64,000 bases of DNA from Magicicada septendecula (lineage: Eukaryota; Arthropoda; Insecta; Hemiptera; Cicadidae): the NCBI GenBank assembly GCA_034769895.1, contig CM068367.1:350983111-351047110 (forward strand), given 5' to 3'. Both the position numbers and the translations under genes were made by a program. The notes under the pieces are model-generated. The model made no database searches. It was not told the origin of the DNA and saw nothing but the letters and a program-made list of their open reading frames with translations. Positions 10,119-20,005 of the stretch are shown piece by piece (position 1 is the first letter of the stretch; each line of letters opens with the position of its first letter).

Positions 10119-11755
10119 ATGCCAAAAAGAAAGAAAGTGGTTTTATCTCCTACAAGTAAACTAGAAATTATAAATCGCTTAAAAGTGGTGAATCAGGTAG
10201 TGTTTTAGCTGGTCGATATGGCACAGGAACCACCACCATTTCAGATATCAAGGAGAATTCCGAGGGTCTCTGATGCAATACACACAAGACAATCTAGATG
10301 GAAGTGCACATAAAAAAAAACTCAAGACCATAGACACAGCTGTTTTTACATGGTTCCTACACAACTGGCAAGTGGTCAAGCAAAGTATGTATGGAAAATG
10401 TATCTGCATCAATTATCCTCTTTATCTTAATAGTTTTTGGTTGTTATATGTAAAGATCTGACCTACTATTTTACAAGAGTTAATACAATGGAAACTTCCT
10501 TATCCAGACTTCAGTTATTCAAATCCTCCTATATGTAATGAGATGTAGGTAGTACCTACACTGTTACTGTTTATCTTTGTAACCCCCAGTAAGCAGTCAC
10601 CCTGACCTTCTATTATGCAAAAAAACCCTGGAGTTTAATTACATACTTGGCATAGGTTCTTCTTTTGTACCAAGTGCTGGGTGGTTATGCAAGGTTTAAA
10701 AATTCATGAGCTAGAAGTACGAGGCAAAAAATTATTTTTTTAATAAACAGATAACCCAGATGTGTCTTCATTTGGCAACAAATTTGGAGAAATACTGATT
10801 AACTTCAATTTAGACTTCATGTACAAGGAAGATGAAACTAGCCTTTTTGTAAATCCCTACCATATAAAACATTGGTATACATGATATATACGATAAACGT
10901 GAATATTCAGTCCCACAGTATAAAGTGAGTAAGAACTGGGACACTGATGGTTTGCGTTAATGCCAACAGAACACACAAAATCCCGATGCTCCTAATTCAT
11001 ATGTCAAAAAAAACCTCGGTTGTTTCAAAAAAGCAAAATCTCTTCAATTTACAAAACTCAGAGAAAGGTGTGGATGAACAGTGAAGTGTTTGTTGACTGA
11101 TATGATGACATCTGCATACCCAACAAAGTGAAAAAAATTTATAAGAATGTCAGCGAAGATAAAGGAAAAGTGATATTGGTGATAGATAATGCACAGACAC
11201 ATCTTTCGACGGAACTGCTAAGTGAGAAAATGGATTAGTCATAGTTAAATTCTCGCCACCTAAGCTAACACCCATACTTCGGCCGATGGTTCAAAACGTT
11301 CTTTAACAAAACTTTACAGAAAGCACTTTTTACATTGACTTCTCTCTGATGAAAACAATAATGTTGTTTGTGCGTTTCCTTTTATTACTTTCAAATCCCT
11401 GGTTGCTCTAAAAAATAATGACGAGTGTGAAGATAATTACATTGTGGAGGGACTGAATAGTGATGGTTTTCAAATAACAGAAAAATGAAAATGTTGTTCA
11501 TAACAGCAGCAGGACATAATGTAGGAAGACAAAGAAAAACTTACGATGAAGAAGAACCTGACACTACTAGACTAGACCCTGGACCATCTCATATGAAAGC
11601 TTTTCGAAGACCGTGAGATAGCATTTAAATGGTTTGGAATGCAAAAGGAATCCAACACCATTCAATTCTTGCAGCTCAAGTGAATTCACGATTTAGTGGC
11701 AATAAAAATGGAACAGTTGTTTGCTTCAAACAACAATTGATAATTATCTCTTAAA
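10119..11755 (+). pseudogene. Tigger/JRK-type transposase pseudogene
   Basis: It starts MPKRKKVVLSPTSKLEI, the CENP-B/Psq-type N-terminal helix-turn-helix opening of JRK/Tigger transposases, followed by a GTTTISDIKE motif. After an insertion of about 360 bases the DDE domain remains in fragments: DETSLFVNPY (first Asp region), VILVIDNAQTHL (second Asp, the typical DNA.H motif) and a broken third block. The C-terminus near 11560-11755 keeps the FKWFGMQKE and QQLIDNYLL blocks of Tigger C-termini. At least five frameshifts or stops mean it cannot make a working enzyme. Confidence 0.75.
10383..10590 (+). repeat. Repeat copy 2, inserted within the Tigger transposase relic
   Basis: Diverged copy of 9345-9560, including the CAATGGAAAC-type end near 10488. 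It separates the N-terminal and central parts of the transposase pseudogene. Confidence 0.5.
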
Positions 11756-12053
11756 AGTTTTTACATTGTTCTTTTTTACAAGTAAAATTCTATAATAATA
11801 TATGCAGGTAATCTAAAACATATTTTTAGTGTATCTTTTTGTGATGTGTAAATGTTTTGTAAATACATACGCAAATAATGTACAGGACAGTGTATTTTAA
11901 TTTTTTGGGGACTTCACATTCTTTGTACTTTCTATATCCAGATTTTCTCTTATCCTGTCCCAACTTATCCAAGGGTGTTTCCACTGTACAGTTGTCTATT
12001 GCCAATTTACACAGTGAGTATGAAAGTTCAAAATTCAAAGGTTTTATACTTAC

Positions 12054-12266
12054 TTCATTTCTGCAATCCATTACAGGGAGGTCAACTTCAATTTTTGGCT
12101 TTTCAAATGAATAATAATTGTCGTACACTTGTGTTAAATCCTTGTAGGCTCCCTTCACGTTAGCATCAATTTGGGATAGAGAATTTGATGCATCATCATC
12201 GCCATTATCAACATCTAAAGTAGAACATGCCGGTGTCTTCGGTTCTAATGCCTTTGATGGCTTTCC
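12054..12266 (-). CDS. Probable internal exon of a host gene (minus strand)
   Basis: On the minus strand a long T-run ending acccacag is an excellent splice acceptor. It is followed by a 71-codon open segment starting GKPSKALEPKTPACSTLDVD, with an acidic patch DNGDDDAS and later YDNYYSFEKPKIEVDLPV, and ending at a consensus donor GAA|gtaagtat. It is phase 0 at both ends and so joins in frame to the upstream candidate at 15953-16143. The frame also stays open past the donor for another 75 codons, so an alternative is a terminal exon ending at 11826. The polar, acidic composition suggests a disordered region. No transposon similarity and no domain recognised. Confidence 0.5.
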
Positions 12267-12764
12267 CTGTGGGTAAAAAAAAAAATTAAGATTCTAAAAC
12301 AAATTCTCAAAGTACACATTTCATATGGCCTGACTGCACTGGATTATTTTATTAATTATATCTTTTGTTGGTATTGTGGTATAATATGAAACAGATCTAT
12401 TTAACTGACAGTCACTTATAAAAGTCAATATAATATTTGATGACAAAATTTGGAAAGTACAAGACTCCCCCCGAACTCAAGGTTGAATATACACTAAGGT
12501 CAGAATATAGTGTGTAATGTTCTGTCTTGATCTGATAAATGAAACGCATGTTACAGTGAGGCGGACAGAATTCTGAGGAACTTACATCACATGTGTACAT
12601 CCTAATAAAGTATGTGAATTTTTATGTGTTGAAAATATATTATTATTGTTTGTTGAACGAAGGGTTATTTTCTGAGAAAAGACAAAAATAAATGACAAAT
12701 GATCACTGTCATTTTATATATTATTGAAATAGAATTATTTCGATTGTTTGTTAAGTTATTTATA
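12267..12764. other. Putative intron sequence, nothing recognised
   Basis: AT-rich DNA upstream (minus strand) of the exon candidate at 12054-12266. No ORF or repeat recognised. Confidence 0.4.
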
Positions 12765-12806
12765 AACCTCTGATGATACTGATATTTCAGTGAAACGTAT
12801 GTTAGG
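12765..12806 (+). ncRNA. Hammerhead-ribozyme-like motif, family 1, copy 1
   Basis: Order of parts: ACCT (5' strand of stem I), CTGATGA (12770-12776), hairpin ACTGA-TATT-TCAGT (stem II), GAAA (12792-12795), short stem III, then TTAGG (3' strand of stem I). The same layout is known at the ends of Penelope-like elements. The cleavage position reads GTT and stem III is imperfect here. One unpaired base separates the CTGANGA box from stem II, unlike the textbook core. It is probably a weakened copy. Confidence 0.5.
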
Positions 12807-12887
12807 CGAATTGAAACAATTAAAATTCGTTACATCTACTTGTAGAAGAAACTGTATTTGATAATATATTATTGTTAATTCATTTAT

Positions 12888-12931
12888 AACCTCTGAAGAT
12901 ACTGAATCTGTCAGTGAAAGGTACGTCAGGA
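12888..12931 (+). ncRNA. Hammerhead-ribozyme-like motif, family 1, copy 2 (tandem)
   Basis: CTGAAGA at 12893-12899 (CUGANGA allows any base at N), stem II ACTGA-ATCTG-TCAGT, GAAA at 12915-12918 and GTC before AGG. Stem III is damaged (GG instead of CG). It lies 123 bases after copy 1 in the same orientation, within a shared context. That gives a tandem hammerhead arrangement such as those of Penelope terminal repeats and retrozymes. Confidence 0.5.
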
Positions 12932-12943
12932 TAATTACAATAA

Positions 12944-13506
12944 TGTTACGACGGTCTACTGATCGTCGTATGGTACAATGGAAAACAAAATACAAGACAC
13001 CAATTATATCACTAATCACCTTTAATTATCACAATTAAACAGTTTGTATTCAACAAAATAGTCTCTTACAATAAATCAAATAAAAATTGTTCACACGCAA
13101 TAAAAATGTCTACTAATATATAACGCAATTGTATTACAATTGTCCTGCGTAATTATAAAACACATTACACTTCACCACAATATTACGAACTACACTAATA
13201 ACCACTTGAACGCACAGAGTAATCACCCGACAATAACTCGCAACTCAAAACGGAAATTGAACGTCTCTGAGTACTTGTATTTATACCCCGCCAAAACACC
13301 AGAATATTCCATACTACGCATTAACGATAAAGGAAAACATTAGAGTGTAGTTCATTGCGGCCTTGACACAGTCCGCGCGGCTTCCATCACAGTCTAGCTA
13401 ATGTGTTGAGAATCACGTATGCACACACATTACAGCCGGATTCCACTGGAACATTCGATAAACTTGTAGAATGTATTACATAACACTTTTTCCACATTAC
13501 ATAACA
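12944..13506 (-). repeat. 3' LTR of the truncated Gypsy element
   Basis: On the minus strand the LTR begins TGTTATGTAATG just after the polypurine tract. I place its end at CGTAACA (12944), which gives TG...CA ends and about 563 bases. The outer end is inferred because the partner LTR is gone. Confidence 0.55.
13278..13285 (-). promoter_or_regulatory. TATA box in the Gypsy LTR
   Basis: TATAAATA on the minus strand within the LTR, in a GC-rich context (ggcggggtataaatac). It is correctly oriented to drive transcription into the element. Any start site downstream is inference. Confidence 0.5.
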
Positions 13507-13654
13507 CTGCCCCCTCCTTAAGCCTGTTCATCCCGAACTGGCAAACCGTCTCTGAAGTAATACTTAGCCTGGCGATCTAGGTGGATGACCTTGAACTTTC
13601 GCTGTCCTTCCTGTTGAATGCGATAAACATTATTACAATTAAAACATCGTTGAT

Positions 13655-15575
13655 TCATTTTTTCACAGTGTAGGGTCCTTCCCAGTTAGTCTGAAGCTTA
13701 GGTGAGCGACCACGACAGTGCTTTGGGTTGAACAACCAGACCTGATCTCCTTCTTGGAAACCCACACTATTGCTGCGAATGCCATACAGAGTTTTCATTT
13801 TATCACTGGCAATCTTCAGCCATTCTCTTATCAAGCGATTCATTTCTCGCAGTTGGTTTCCTAATTATGAGGAATAGTTCTGTGGCTCTTGAGACTGAGT
13901 CTCAGGTGATCCGAACATCAAGTCCCCAGGAAGACGAATTTCCCGTCCAAACACCAATTTTGCTGCAGTCATGCCGGTTGTGTCGTGTACTGATGACCTA
14001 TATGCCATGAGGAATAGTGGTATACGTTGGTCCCAGTCTGTTTGGTTCTCGTCAACAACCTACAAAAGATGCTGTTCAAGTGTCCTATTGAATCTCTCCA
14101 CCATTCCGTCCAACTGAAGATGCAGAGGCGTTGTCCGGATCTTTTGAATTCCAAGTAGATGGCATAATTCTTTAAACACTCCTGATTCGAAATTTCTCCC
14201 TTGATCCATATGGATTTCCATAGCGGCTCCATAATGGCAACAGAAGTTGTGAACTAACTCCTTTGCCACAGTGGTAACCTCCTGATTTGGAATTGCATAG
14301 GCTTCCACCCACTTAGTAAAGTAGTCACCTACAACCATGATGTAACGGTTTACATCGTCAGTAACTGGGAATGGTCCAGCAATGTCTATGGCAATTCTCT
14401 TGAAAGGTAGTCCAATGTTATACTGTCTCATTTTTCCCCTGCTTCTGGTTTGTGGGCCCTTGCTTGCAGCACACATTTTACATGTTCGAACCCATTCATC
14501 TATGTCGTGGCGAACACGAAGCCAATAGAATCGCTTCCATATTTTGTCAAGGGTTTCCTTAACGCCAAGATGGCCTCCAGACGTTCCATTGTGCATCTCC
14601 TTCAAAACAGACTGCACTTTACTTCGTGAACTATCAACTGCATGACCACATCTCGTCCATCTGCACATTCCCAAGCTCTTTCAGCAATCCGTTCTCTAAG
14701 GTAAGGGATTCCCATTGTGCCCAGTAGCCCTTCAGCACTTCGGAACCATGGCAGATATCTTGCCAATCCGGGTAATGACCTTCCTCTTTCGCTGTCAAGA
14801 TCAGTCCAATGTCTTCATCAGTCATCTTTTCTTGTCGACAATCTTGTGTCATCCAGCCGTCTGTCAGGAAATCTACAGTGATGGCTTGAACATGTTCACT
14901 GGCGTTTTGTTCTTCCTTTCCGTAGCAATGTTGGCAGTTTTCCGGGCACGGTCTTCGTGATAAGCCATCCTCATTACTATGCAGCCACCCCCACTGACGT
15001 TGTACCTTGAAGTTGTACTCTTGCAGATGTTCGAGCCACCTTGCCAACTGCCCTTCTGGATTTTTAAATCTCAAGAGCCATGCAAGCGCGGCATGGTCGG
15101 TGCGTAGTGAAAACTCCCTTCCATAGTGGTATTTATCAAAGTGCTCCAAAGCTCGGATGATTGCCAGCAACTCTCTCCTTGTAACGCAATTATTTCTCTC
15201 TCGTTTAGAAAGTGTCTTGCTATAATACATTATTACTCGTTCATCACCATTTTGCACTTGCGACAAAACTGCTCTTAGACCAGTACTCCTTGCATCTGTG
15301 TGTACAATGTACTTCCCTTCCGAAGCTGGAAAAGCAAGAATTGGCTGCGAACATAATGCAATTTTCAAAGTACTAAATGCTTGGTCACACTCTCTCGACC
15401 ACTGGAAGTTTCGTTTATTTTCCGTTAGCTCTTGTAGCGGTTTAGCAATAGTAGCGAAGCCTTTCACAAAACGTCTGTAATATGAGTATAACCCCAGGAA
15501 ACTCCGAACTTCATGTTTACTCTTCAAAGTGCAACAACCTTGTCTGAGATTGGCATGAAGCCAGTTAGAGACCAA
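13655..15575 (-). pseudogene. Gypsy pol fragment: RT C-terminus, RNase H and integrase
   Basis: The first frame (15575-14634) has the RT connection region (VRSFLGLYSYYRRFVKGF) and RNase H motifs (VHTDARSTGLRAVLSQ, RRELLAII, LRTDHAALAWLL). A frameshift near 14650 leads to the integrase frame (14674-14060) with its HHCC zinc finger (HNGTSGGHLGV ... CKMCAASKG) and D-D-E core (IDIAGPFP, IHMDQGRNFES, VERFNRTLEQ). Two further short frames (14232-13969 and 13843-13655) hold the integrase C-terminus (LYGIRSNSVGFQEGDQVWLF). At least three frameshifts or stops. The family resembles Mdg/412-like Gypsy elements by general layout, but I could not place it further. Confidence 0.85.
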
Positions 15576-15590
15576 CAGATGCCTTTATCA

Positions 15591-15952
15591 AACTATTATT
15601 TAACCCTCTCCACTTGTATCTCTTACCCATGAGCCAAGGTACACAATATAAATGCAAAATAAAATAATTTTTAATGTACAGCTACTATACCTATTGTTGA
15701 ACTACTGTAAAAGTAATTTTTTAATATTTAATACTCATTTCCACTTGAATATTTGCTTATCATATAGAGTAGGGGCCTTAATATATATATTCCCTGGCAT
15801 ATAGGAGGCAAGTTCCATTAACGTTTCAATTTCCGCTCTTGTAAAAGTATTTTGAATGTATGATTTTTAACAGTCCACAATATTTAATTATACTGTTTGT
15901 ATTTCAAATCAGTAATAGAAAAATTCTGCTAGTGTCATTATTATTTACTTAC
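15591..15952. other. Putative intron sequence
   Basis: AT-rich sequence between the Gypsy truncation point and the donor site of the exon candidate at 15953. Nothing recognised. Confidence 0.4.
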
Positions 15953-16143
15953 CTCAAAATATTCCTGGTCTTCCTGTCGTACAATCTGCTGAGTGTGTTC
16001 ATTCCCAAAACGTGGTTGTGAAATTTCATTTTGACTTCTACCTGGTCTGTCTGGAATGTCTAAATAACCTTTAATTAAAATTCCTCTTCCTGGAAGTCTT
16101 TTTAGAGTGGTATCCTTGGTTAAGCTCATGGTGCTGAATCAAT
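15953..16143 (-). CDS. Probable first coding exon of a host gene (minus strand)
   Basis: An acceptor (ttcattacag, minus strand) opens the exon at 16143. An ATG follows at 16129 in a good context (cagcaccatgag), then 59 codons (MSLTKDTTLKRLPGRGILIK and onward, including DIPDRPGRSQNEISQPRFG) and a consensus donor GAG|gtaagt at 15952. The first bases are 5' UTR, so there should be at least one upstream non-coding exon. It ends in phase 0 and fits the phase-0 start of the exon at 12054-12266. The basic N-terminus with an LPGRGILI segment is unlike any transposon protein here. The gene was not recognised. A Penelope tail begins only about 50 bases upstream. Confidence 0.5.
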
Positions 16144-16223
16144 CTGTAATGAATTATATACTTAATACAAACAAAACTTTCAAACAGAATTATCACTGTT
16201 GCACACCACTATAGAAAAATTAT

Positions 16224-16266
16224 TCCGATTAGTGCTTTCAAACCTTTCAGCCCATCGTCAGATTGG
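16224..16266 (-). ncRNA. Hammerhead-like motif, family 2, at the 3' end of PLE-A
   Basis: On the minus strand: CTGACGA, a weak stem II (GGGCT-GAAA-GGTTT, mostly G-T pairs), GAAA, then GCACTA and ATCGG. It is the same family as the better copy at 27497-27541. Stem I has a mismatch here, so this copy is probably inactive. Confidence 0.45.
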
Positions 16267-16552
16267 AATTAACAAGAAGAGGGTAAAACCAAACCCTTCA
16301 CCCCCCACTGTCCACAAACAACAAGCTATAATTCAAATGTCCCTTCCCTACCTCTGAGCCCTGTCACCCCCGTCTGTACAGTTACATATTTTTCTAGCAC
16401 ATTCCTTGTGTTTATGTGTTGTGTGTGTATACAGTTGTACCGCCTTTCTCATTCACACTTGTGGGCACGGCCACTCACCCTTATTTCAAAAACATCCATA
16501 TAGTCCAATGCAATTTAATTCTTAATGTTATCTATCCATCCTCTATCTTTTA

Positions 16553-17115
16553 CTTTTTAATTATATTATAAAATATTTCTTCGATATCAAATTTAGTTTT
16601 AGTATTCATTAAATTGTCTAACCCTTTTTCTCTTTCTTTCAATATTTCTAACTCCTCCCTAAGCTTCCTTTCAACTGTGTTATTTACTACTTTTAAAATT
16701 TCATAGTCTTCCAAAGGATTAACAAACTTATGGTTCTCTTCTATGAAATGTCTTGCATATAACGAATTCGTTGTTCTATTACCTTCTCCACGTTTGTAGT
16801 CAGACAACCTGGATACGAATTTCCGTCCTGTCTCACCTAGGTACACTTTTTGCAGTTTTTACATTTTAATTTATAAATTCCGCTTCTCTGTAATACTCGG
16901 ATTTTGTCTACATTTTTATTCCTTATCTTATCAAATACCATTTCACTTTTTTCAATAGCTATATATACTCCGTATTTATTGAAACATTTTATAATTTTTC
17001 TAGTATGTGATCCTATGTATGTCAATGAACCTGCATAATTCTTTCGTTCTGGTTCTATTTTAGCTTTTTGTATGTTAATACTTTTCATAACTTTATCCAC
17101 TATGTTGGTGTTATA
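16553..17115 (-). pseudogene. PLE-A GIY-YIG endonuclease domain (broken)
   Basis: Two overlapping minus frames (from 17115 to 16837, then 16846 to 16553) carry the GIY-YIG nuclease that Penelope-like elements use to nick target DNA. Visible motifs are SGIYKLKCKNCKK with a cysteine pair just before the second motif, then YLGETGRKF, and the downstream ARHFIEENHKF and NTVERKLREELEILKE blocks. A one-base frameshift near 16845 splits the domain. The sequence before 17115 belongs to the element and continues on the other side of BEL-1. Confidence 0.75.
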
Positions 17116-17120
17116 GTTAT
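17116..17120. repeat. Target duplication GTTAT, left side of BEL-1
   Basis: Matches GTTAT at 23389-23393, giving a 5-base duplication typical of BEL/Pao integration. Confidence 0.85.
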
Positions 17121-17605
17121 TGTTAAACTTTGTACTTATAATATCTGCAATGCGGTGTGCGTGCAGTGACGTCATTCCCCCCGCTAACTGCTGCCGGCGT
17201 GTTTCACGCTCGCATCAGTCCAGCTAGTTAGTTAATTGTAAGACTCCGAACGGGCAACTAGCCTTCAGTTCGCCAGCAGCGGCTATATAACTATTTTCAA
17301 TTCAGAATATTACATTTCAAATTTTTAGCATGATCTTCATGCACTAATACTTATACTTAGGCTATCTCTGCCTCAATTCATCATCAAGATTTTCAATATT
17401 TAATTCGACTTTATTCCTCCGGCAATGTATGCCGCGCTATCCGGCACTGCACGCGCCATGCAATCACTTTCTTCAAACATTCAATAAACAATTAACTCAA
17501 AGAATATATGCAGTCCACTATCTTATTTCATTTCATACCAGCCAACTCATCACCTAACGTTGTAAGACCAACTCAAGATTATTCGAGAGCGTCGAAGACG
17601 TAACA
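17121..17605 (+). repeat. BEL-1 5' LTR
   Basis: Contains gcggctatataac, a TATA-like element near 17280, and a CRE-like tgacgtca near 17167. An AATAAA-type signal (caataaacaat) lies near 17484. Confidence 0.85.
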
Positions 17606-17608
17606 TTT

Positions 17609-17626
17609 TGGTCCTCCGGGCCCGAT
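17609..17626 (+). other. BEL-1 primer binding site
   Basis: TGGTCCTCCGGGCCCG starts three bases after the LTR. It begins with the TGG complementary to a tRNA CCA end. BEL-2 has TGGTCCTCCGCAACC in the matching place. Confidence 0.65.
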
Positions 17627-18458
17627 CCGGATCGTGATTCGGATTGGGATTCTGATCTATATTTCATTGTAATGGGCCCAAACGTTTTGTTCAAGCCCGA
17701 ATATTCTAAAAATTGAGATTGCTGGCTGTAGCATACCTACATTGTTTAAAAAAAAAAAACTTCATACTTGACATTACAAGATTCTGCAGTGCATCATCTC
17801 TAAGACAGCAAGACATTACAACTTCATCGTCATTTGTCATACAGCAGCGAAAAATTAGAACTTCAAGCTTAAACGGAGAGCTACAGCTTCAAGCATTACC
17901 CGACCAGCGGAAACAAGACTTGCGCCACCATCTAAGGCCTGCCGAACAGGATCACCAAAGAAACAACAGGAAACGGAGCCATCTCAAGCATGCCGGGGAC
18001 TCACAATCCACGTGACTATGAACTTGCATTTCTTATAGTTTTTTTTTCATTTATAATTTTATGTACAGCAAAGTCAGTAATATTTTAGCACATATATTTA
18101 ATAGCATTTGATATAAAATCATTACTAATTTTTACATAAACAGAAATTAGTGTCAAGTGGCCATAGACATGTATTTTTACCTAGATTTTCATTTACGCAA
18201 CGTTACAATAATTCAGTTAGAAACTTAAGTAATGTGATGAAGCTATATGTATATTTTCACTTTGAATGAGTCATATTTTCCATATAACTATTTTTTAAAG
18301 AAAATGAGTACCTATTATAATAAGTAATAGATTAAGTTGTATACCGATCACTGGCTCCCGCATTATATCAGTATTTAGTAAAGTATTCAAATTACATCAA
18401 TTGTTCACCTGCTCTGTATTTATCTATCTGCTTCGAATCACAGCTTGCATTTCAATCA
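17627..18458 (+). other. BEL-1 untranslated leader
   Basis: Sequence between primer site and the gag start. A 100-codon open frame at 17713-18015 has no Gag similarity and is taken as chance. Confidence 0.5.
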
Positions 18459-20005
18459 TGACTGATGTGAAAGCGTTAATTAAAAAACATGACACAATTA
18501 AGGCCTCTATATCCCGTGTAAATACCTTCGCTGACAATTTCGATCTTGACATAAATGATCACCATGCCTTAAAAATTAAACTCCGCCACTTGATGGAGTT
18601 GTCCGCGAAGTATGATGAAATTCAGACCCAAATTGAGGCTGATGATTCTGATTTCATATCGGTAAGTGACAGGGTTCAGACAGAAGACGATCTCTGTACT
18701 ATTGAGTGCAAGCTGCACAATTTATTAGAATGAGTAGAATAGGTGAACAAAAAACCACTGATTCAAGCGGAAGTTACGCCAATTAAAACCTCCCCTATAC
18801 AGTTAGAGCCAATTAAAATGCCCTGCTTCTCAGGGAACATTATTGATTGGCAGCATTATTACAACATGTTTGTGGAGTTAGTACACATAGGAACTGACCT
18901 GACGGACATTCAGAAATTGCACTACTTACATTCTTCATTAAGAGACGAGGCTTTAAATGTAATAAAATCTCTCCCAATCACCCATGTTAATTATGTGGTA
19001 GCCATTGATCTATTGAGGGCCAGGTATGATAGCAAATTAATTGTCTCAACTTATCATATAGGGAATGTCTTGGGCATCAAGTCCATTCAGCAAGAGTCCA
19101 TGGTTGGCATTTCAAAATTTATTGACGAAATCACCGCAAATATAAATGCTTTAAATTCATTAAACTTACCGGTAAACACCTTTGAAATTATTTTCGTTCA
19201 ATATTTAACGCAGAAACTCGATAACCAGACATGCCGACTATGGAAGGAAAGCCTATCCGACGAGCGATTCCCTAATTTCAACAATTTTATTAAATTTTTA
19301 AATGGTAGAATGCAATTAATGCAAAACGTCGGCCCCTCGGCCAGTTCAGTAAATAGTATACAAGTTAGCGATAAGACTCCCTATCGCAAAACTATCAAAC
19401 CCGTTGATCTCACTAGGCCAACCTTTCATACTCATATCAGCAATAACATTTGTCAGCTGTGTCGAGGTAAACATCGACTCTCTGAATGCCCACAATTCGT
19501 GGCTATATCTCCCTTTGAGCAAAAAAACATTTTGATCAAACACAATCTTTGCTTAAATTGCATGCGTCCAGGCCATGATCCCTCACACTGTCCTTCCAAA
19601 TTTGCTTGTAGGACATGTTCTAAACGGCATCATACAATGATCCACATATCAGGCAGTAACACTTCGAGTAGGGGCAACAATCAATTTTCACTGAAACTGC
19701 AAACAAACAAATCCATTCTATTATCCACCGCTGTCTGCATGACAACGGACCATGCCGGTAGGAAGCATCCAGTAAGGATTTTATTAGACTCAGGATCTCA
19801 GGCAAACTTCTGTACCATGAGTTTCACACGACGCATCGGTCTAAAATTAATCAAGTCTCAATTACCCATCACTGGTATAAACAATTCCTTATGTCAAGCT
19901 GACTTTAGTACAAGGGTAAGGCTGCATTCTCGTTACAAGGATTTTAATTTGAACGTGCATTGCGCTGTGCTTCCCAGTATTACGAATAATCTTCTTGCAG
20001 AATAG
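18459..20005 (+). pseudogene. BEL-1 Gag-protease frame
   Basis: It starts MTDVKALIKKHDTIKASISR, the coiled N-terminal segment also seen in BEL-2. After two in-frame stops (18731, 18740) the same frame continues with the DUF1759 Gag domain (LHYLHSSLRDEALNVIKSL ... RARYDSKLIVSTY). Zinc knuckles follow (CQLCRGKHRLSEC, CLNCMRPGHDPSHC, CRTCSKRHH), then a retropepsin with the motif LLDSGSQANFC. It forms the capsid-like particle and cuts the polyprotein when intact. The stop at 20003 breaks the normal read-through into pol. Confidence 0.85.

Larger units (their letters stand above)
9469..11760 (+). mobile_element. Tigger/JRK-type DNA transposon relic
   Basis: The left end is TA then CAGTGGAAACTATG (from 9469), the usual start of Tigger/pogo terminal repeats, followed about 650 bases later by a broken transposase frame. 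I did not find a matching right terminal repeat near 11760. The transposase is interrupted by a second copy of the left-end repeat (10383-10590) and AT-rich filler. Confidence 0.6.
12944..15590 (-). mobile_element. 5'-truncated Gypsy-type LTR retrotransposon
   Basis: On the minus strand the element runs from RT C-terminus and RNase H through integrase to a polypurine tract (aaggagggggcag) and a 3' LTR. Gag, protease, most of RT and the 5' LTR are missing; the break is at about 15590. It sits between the host exon candidates at 12054-12266 and 15953-16143, so it probably lies in an intron of that gene, in the same orientation. Confidence 0.75.
16190..17115 (-). mobile_element. Penelope-like element PLE-A, 3' part
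   Basis: On the minus strand this is the last segment of a Penelope-like element: end of the linker region, GIY-YIG domain, 3' tail and a hammerhead-like end. Its 5' continuation is displaced to 23394 by BEL-1; the coding sequence rejoins in register across the GTTAT duplication. Further 5' parts are at 23394-24248 and 26511-27490. Confidence 0.75.

Noticed and set aside
17713-18015. 100-codon ORF in the BEL-1 leader
   Set aside because: No Gag similarity, no equivalent in BEL-2, low-complexity start.
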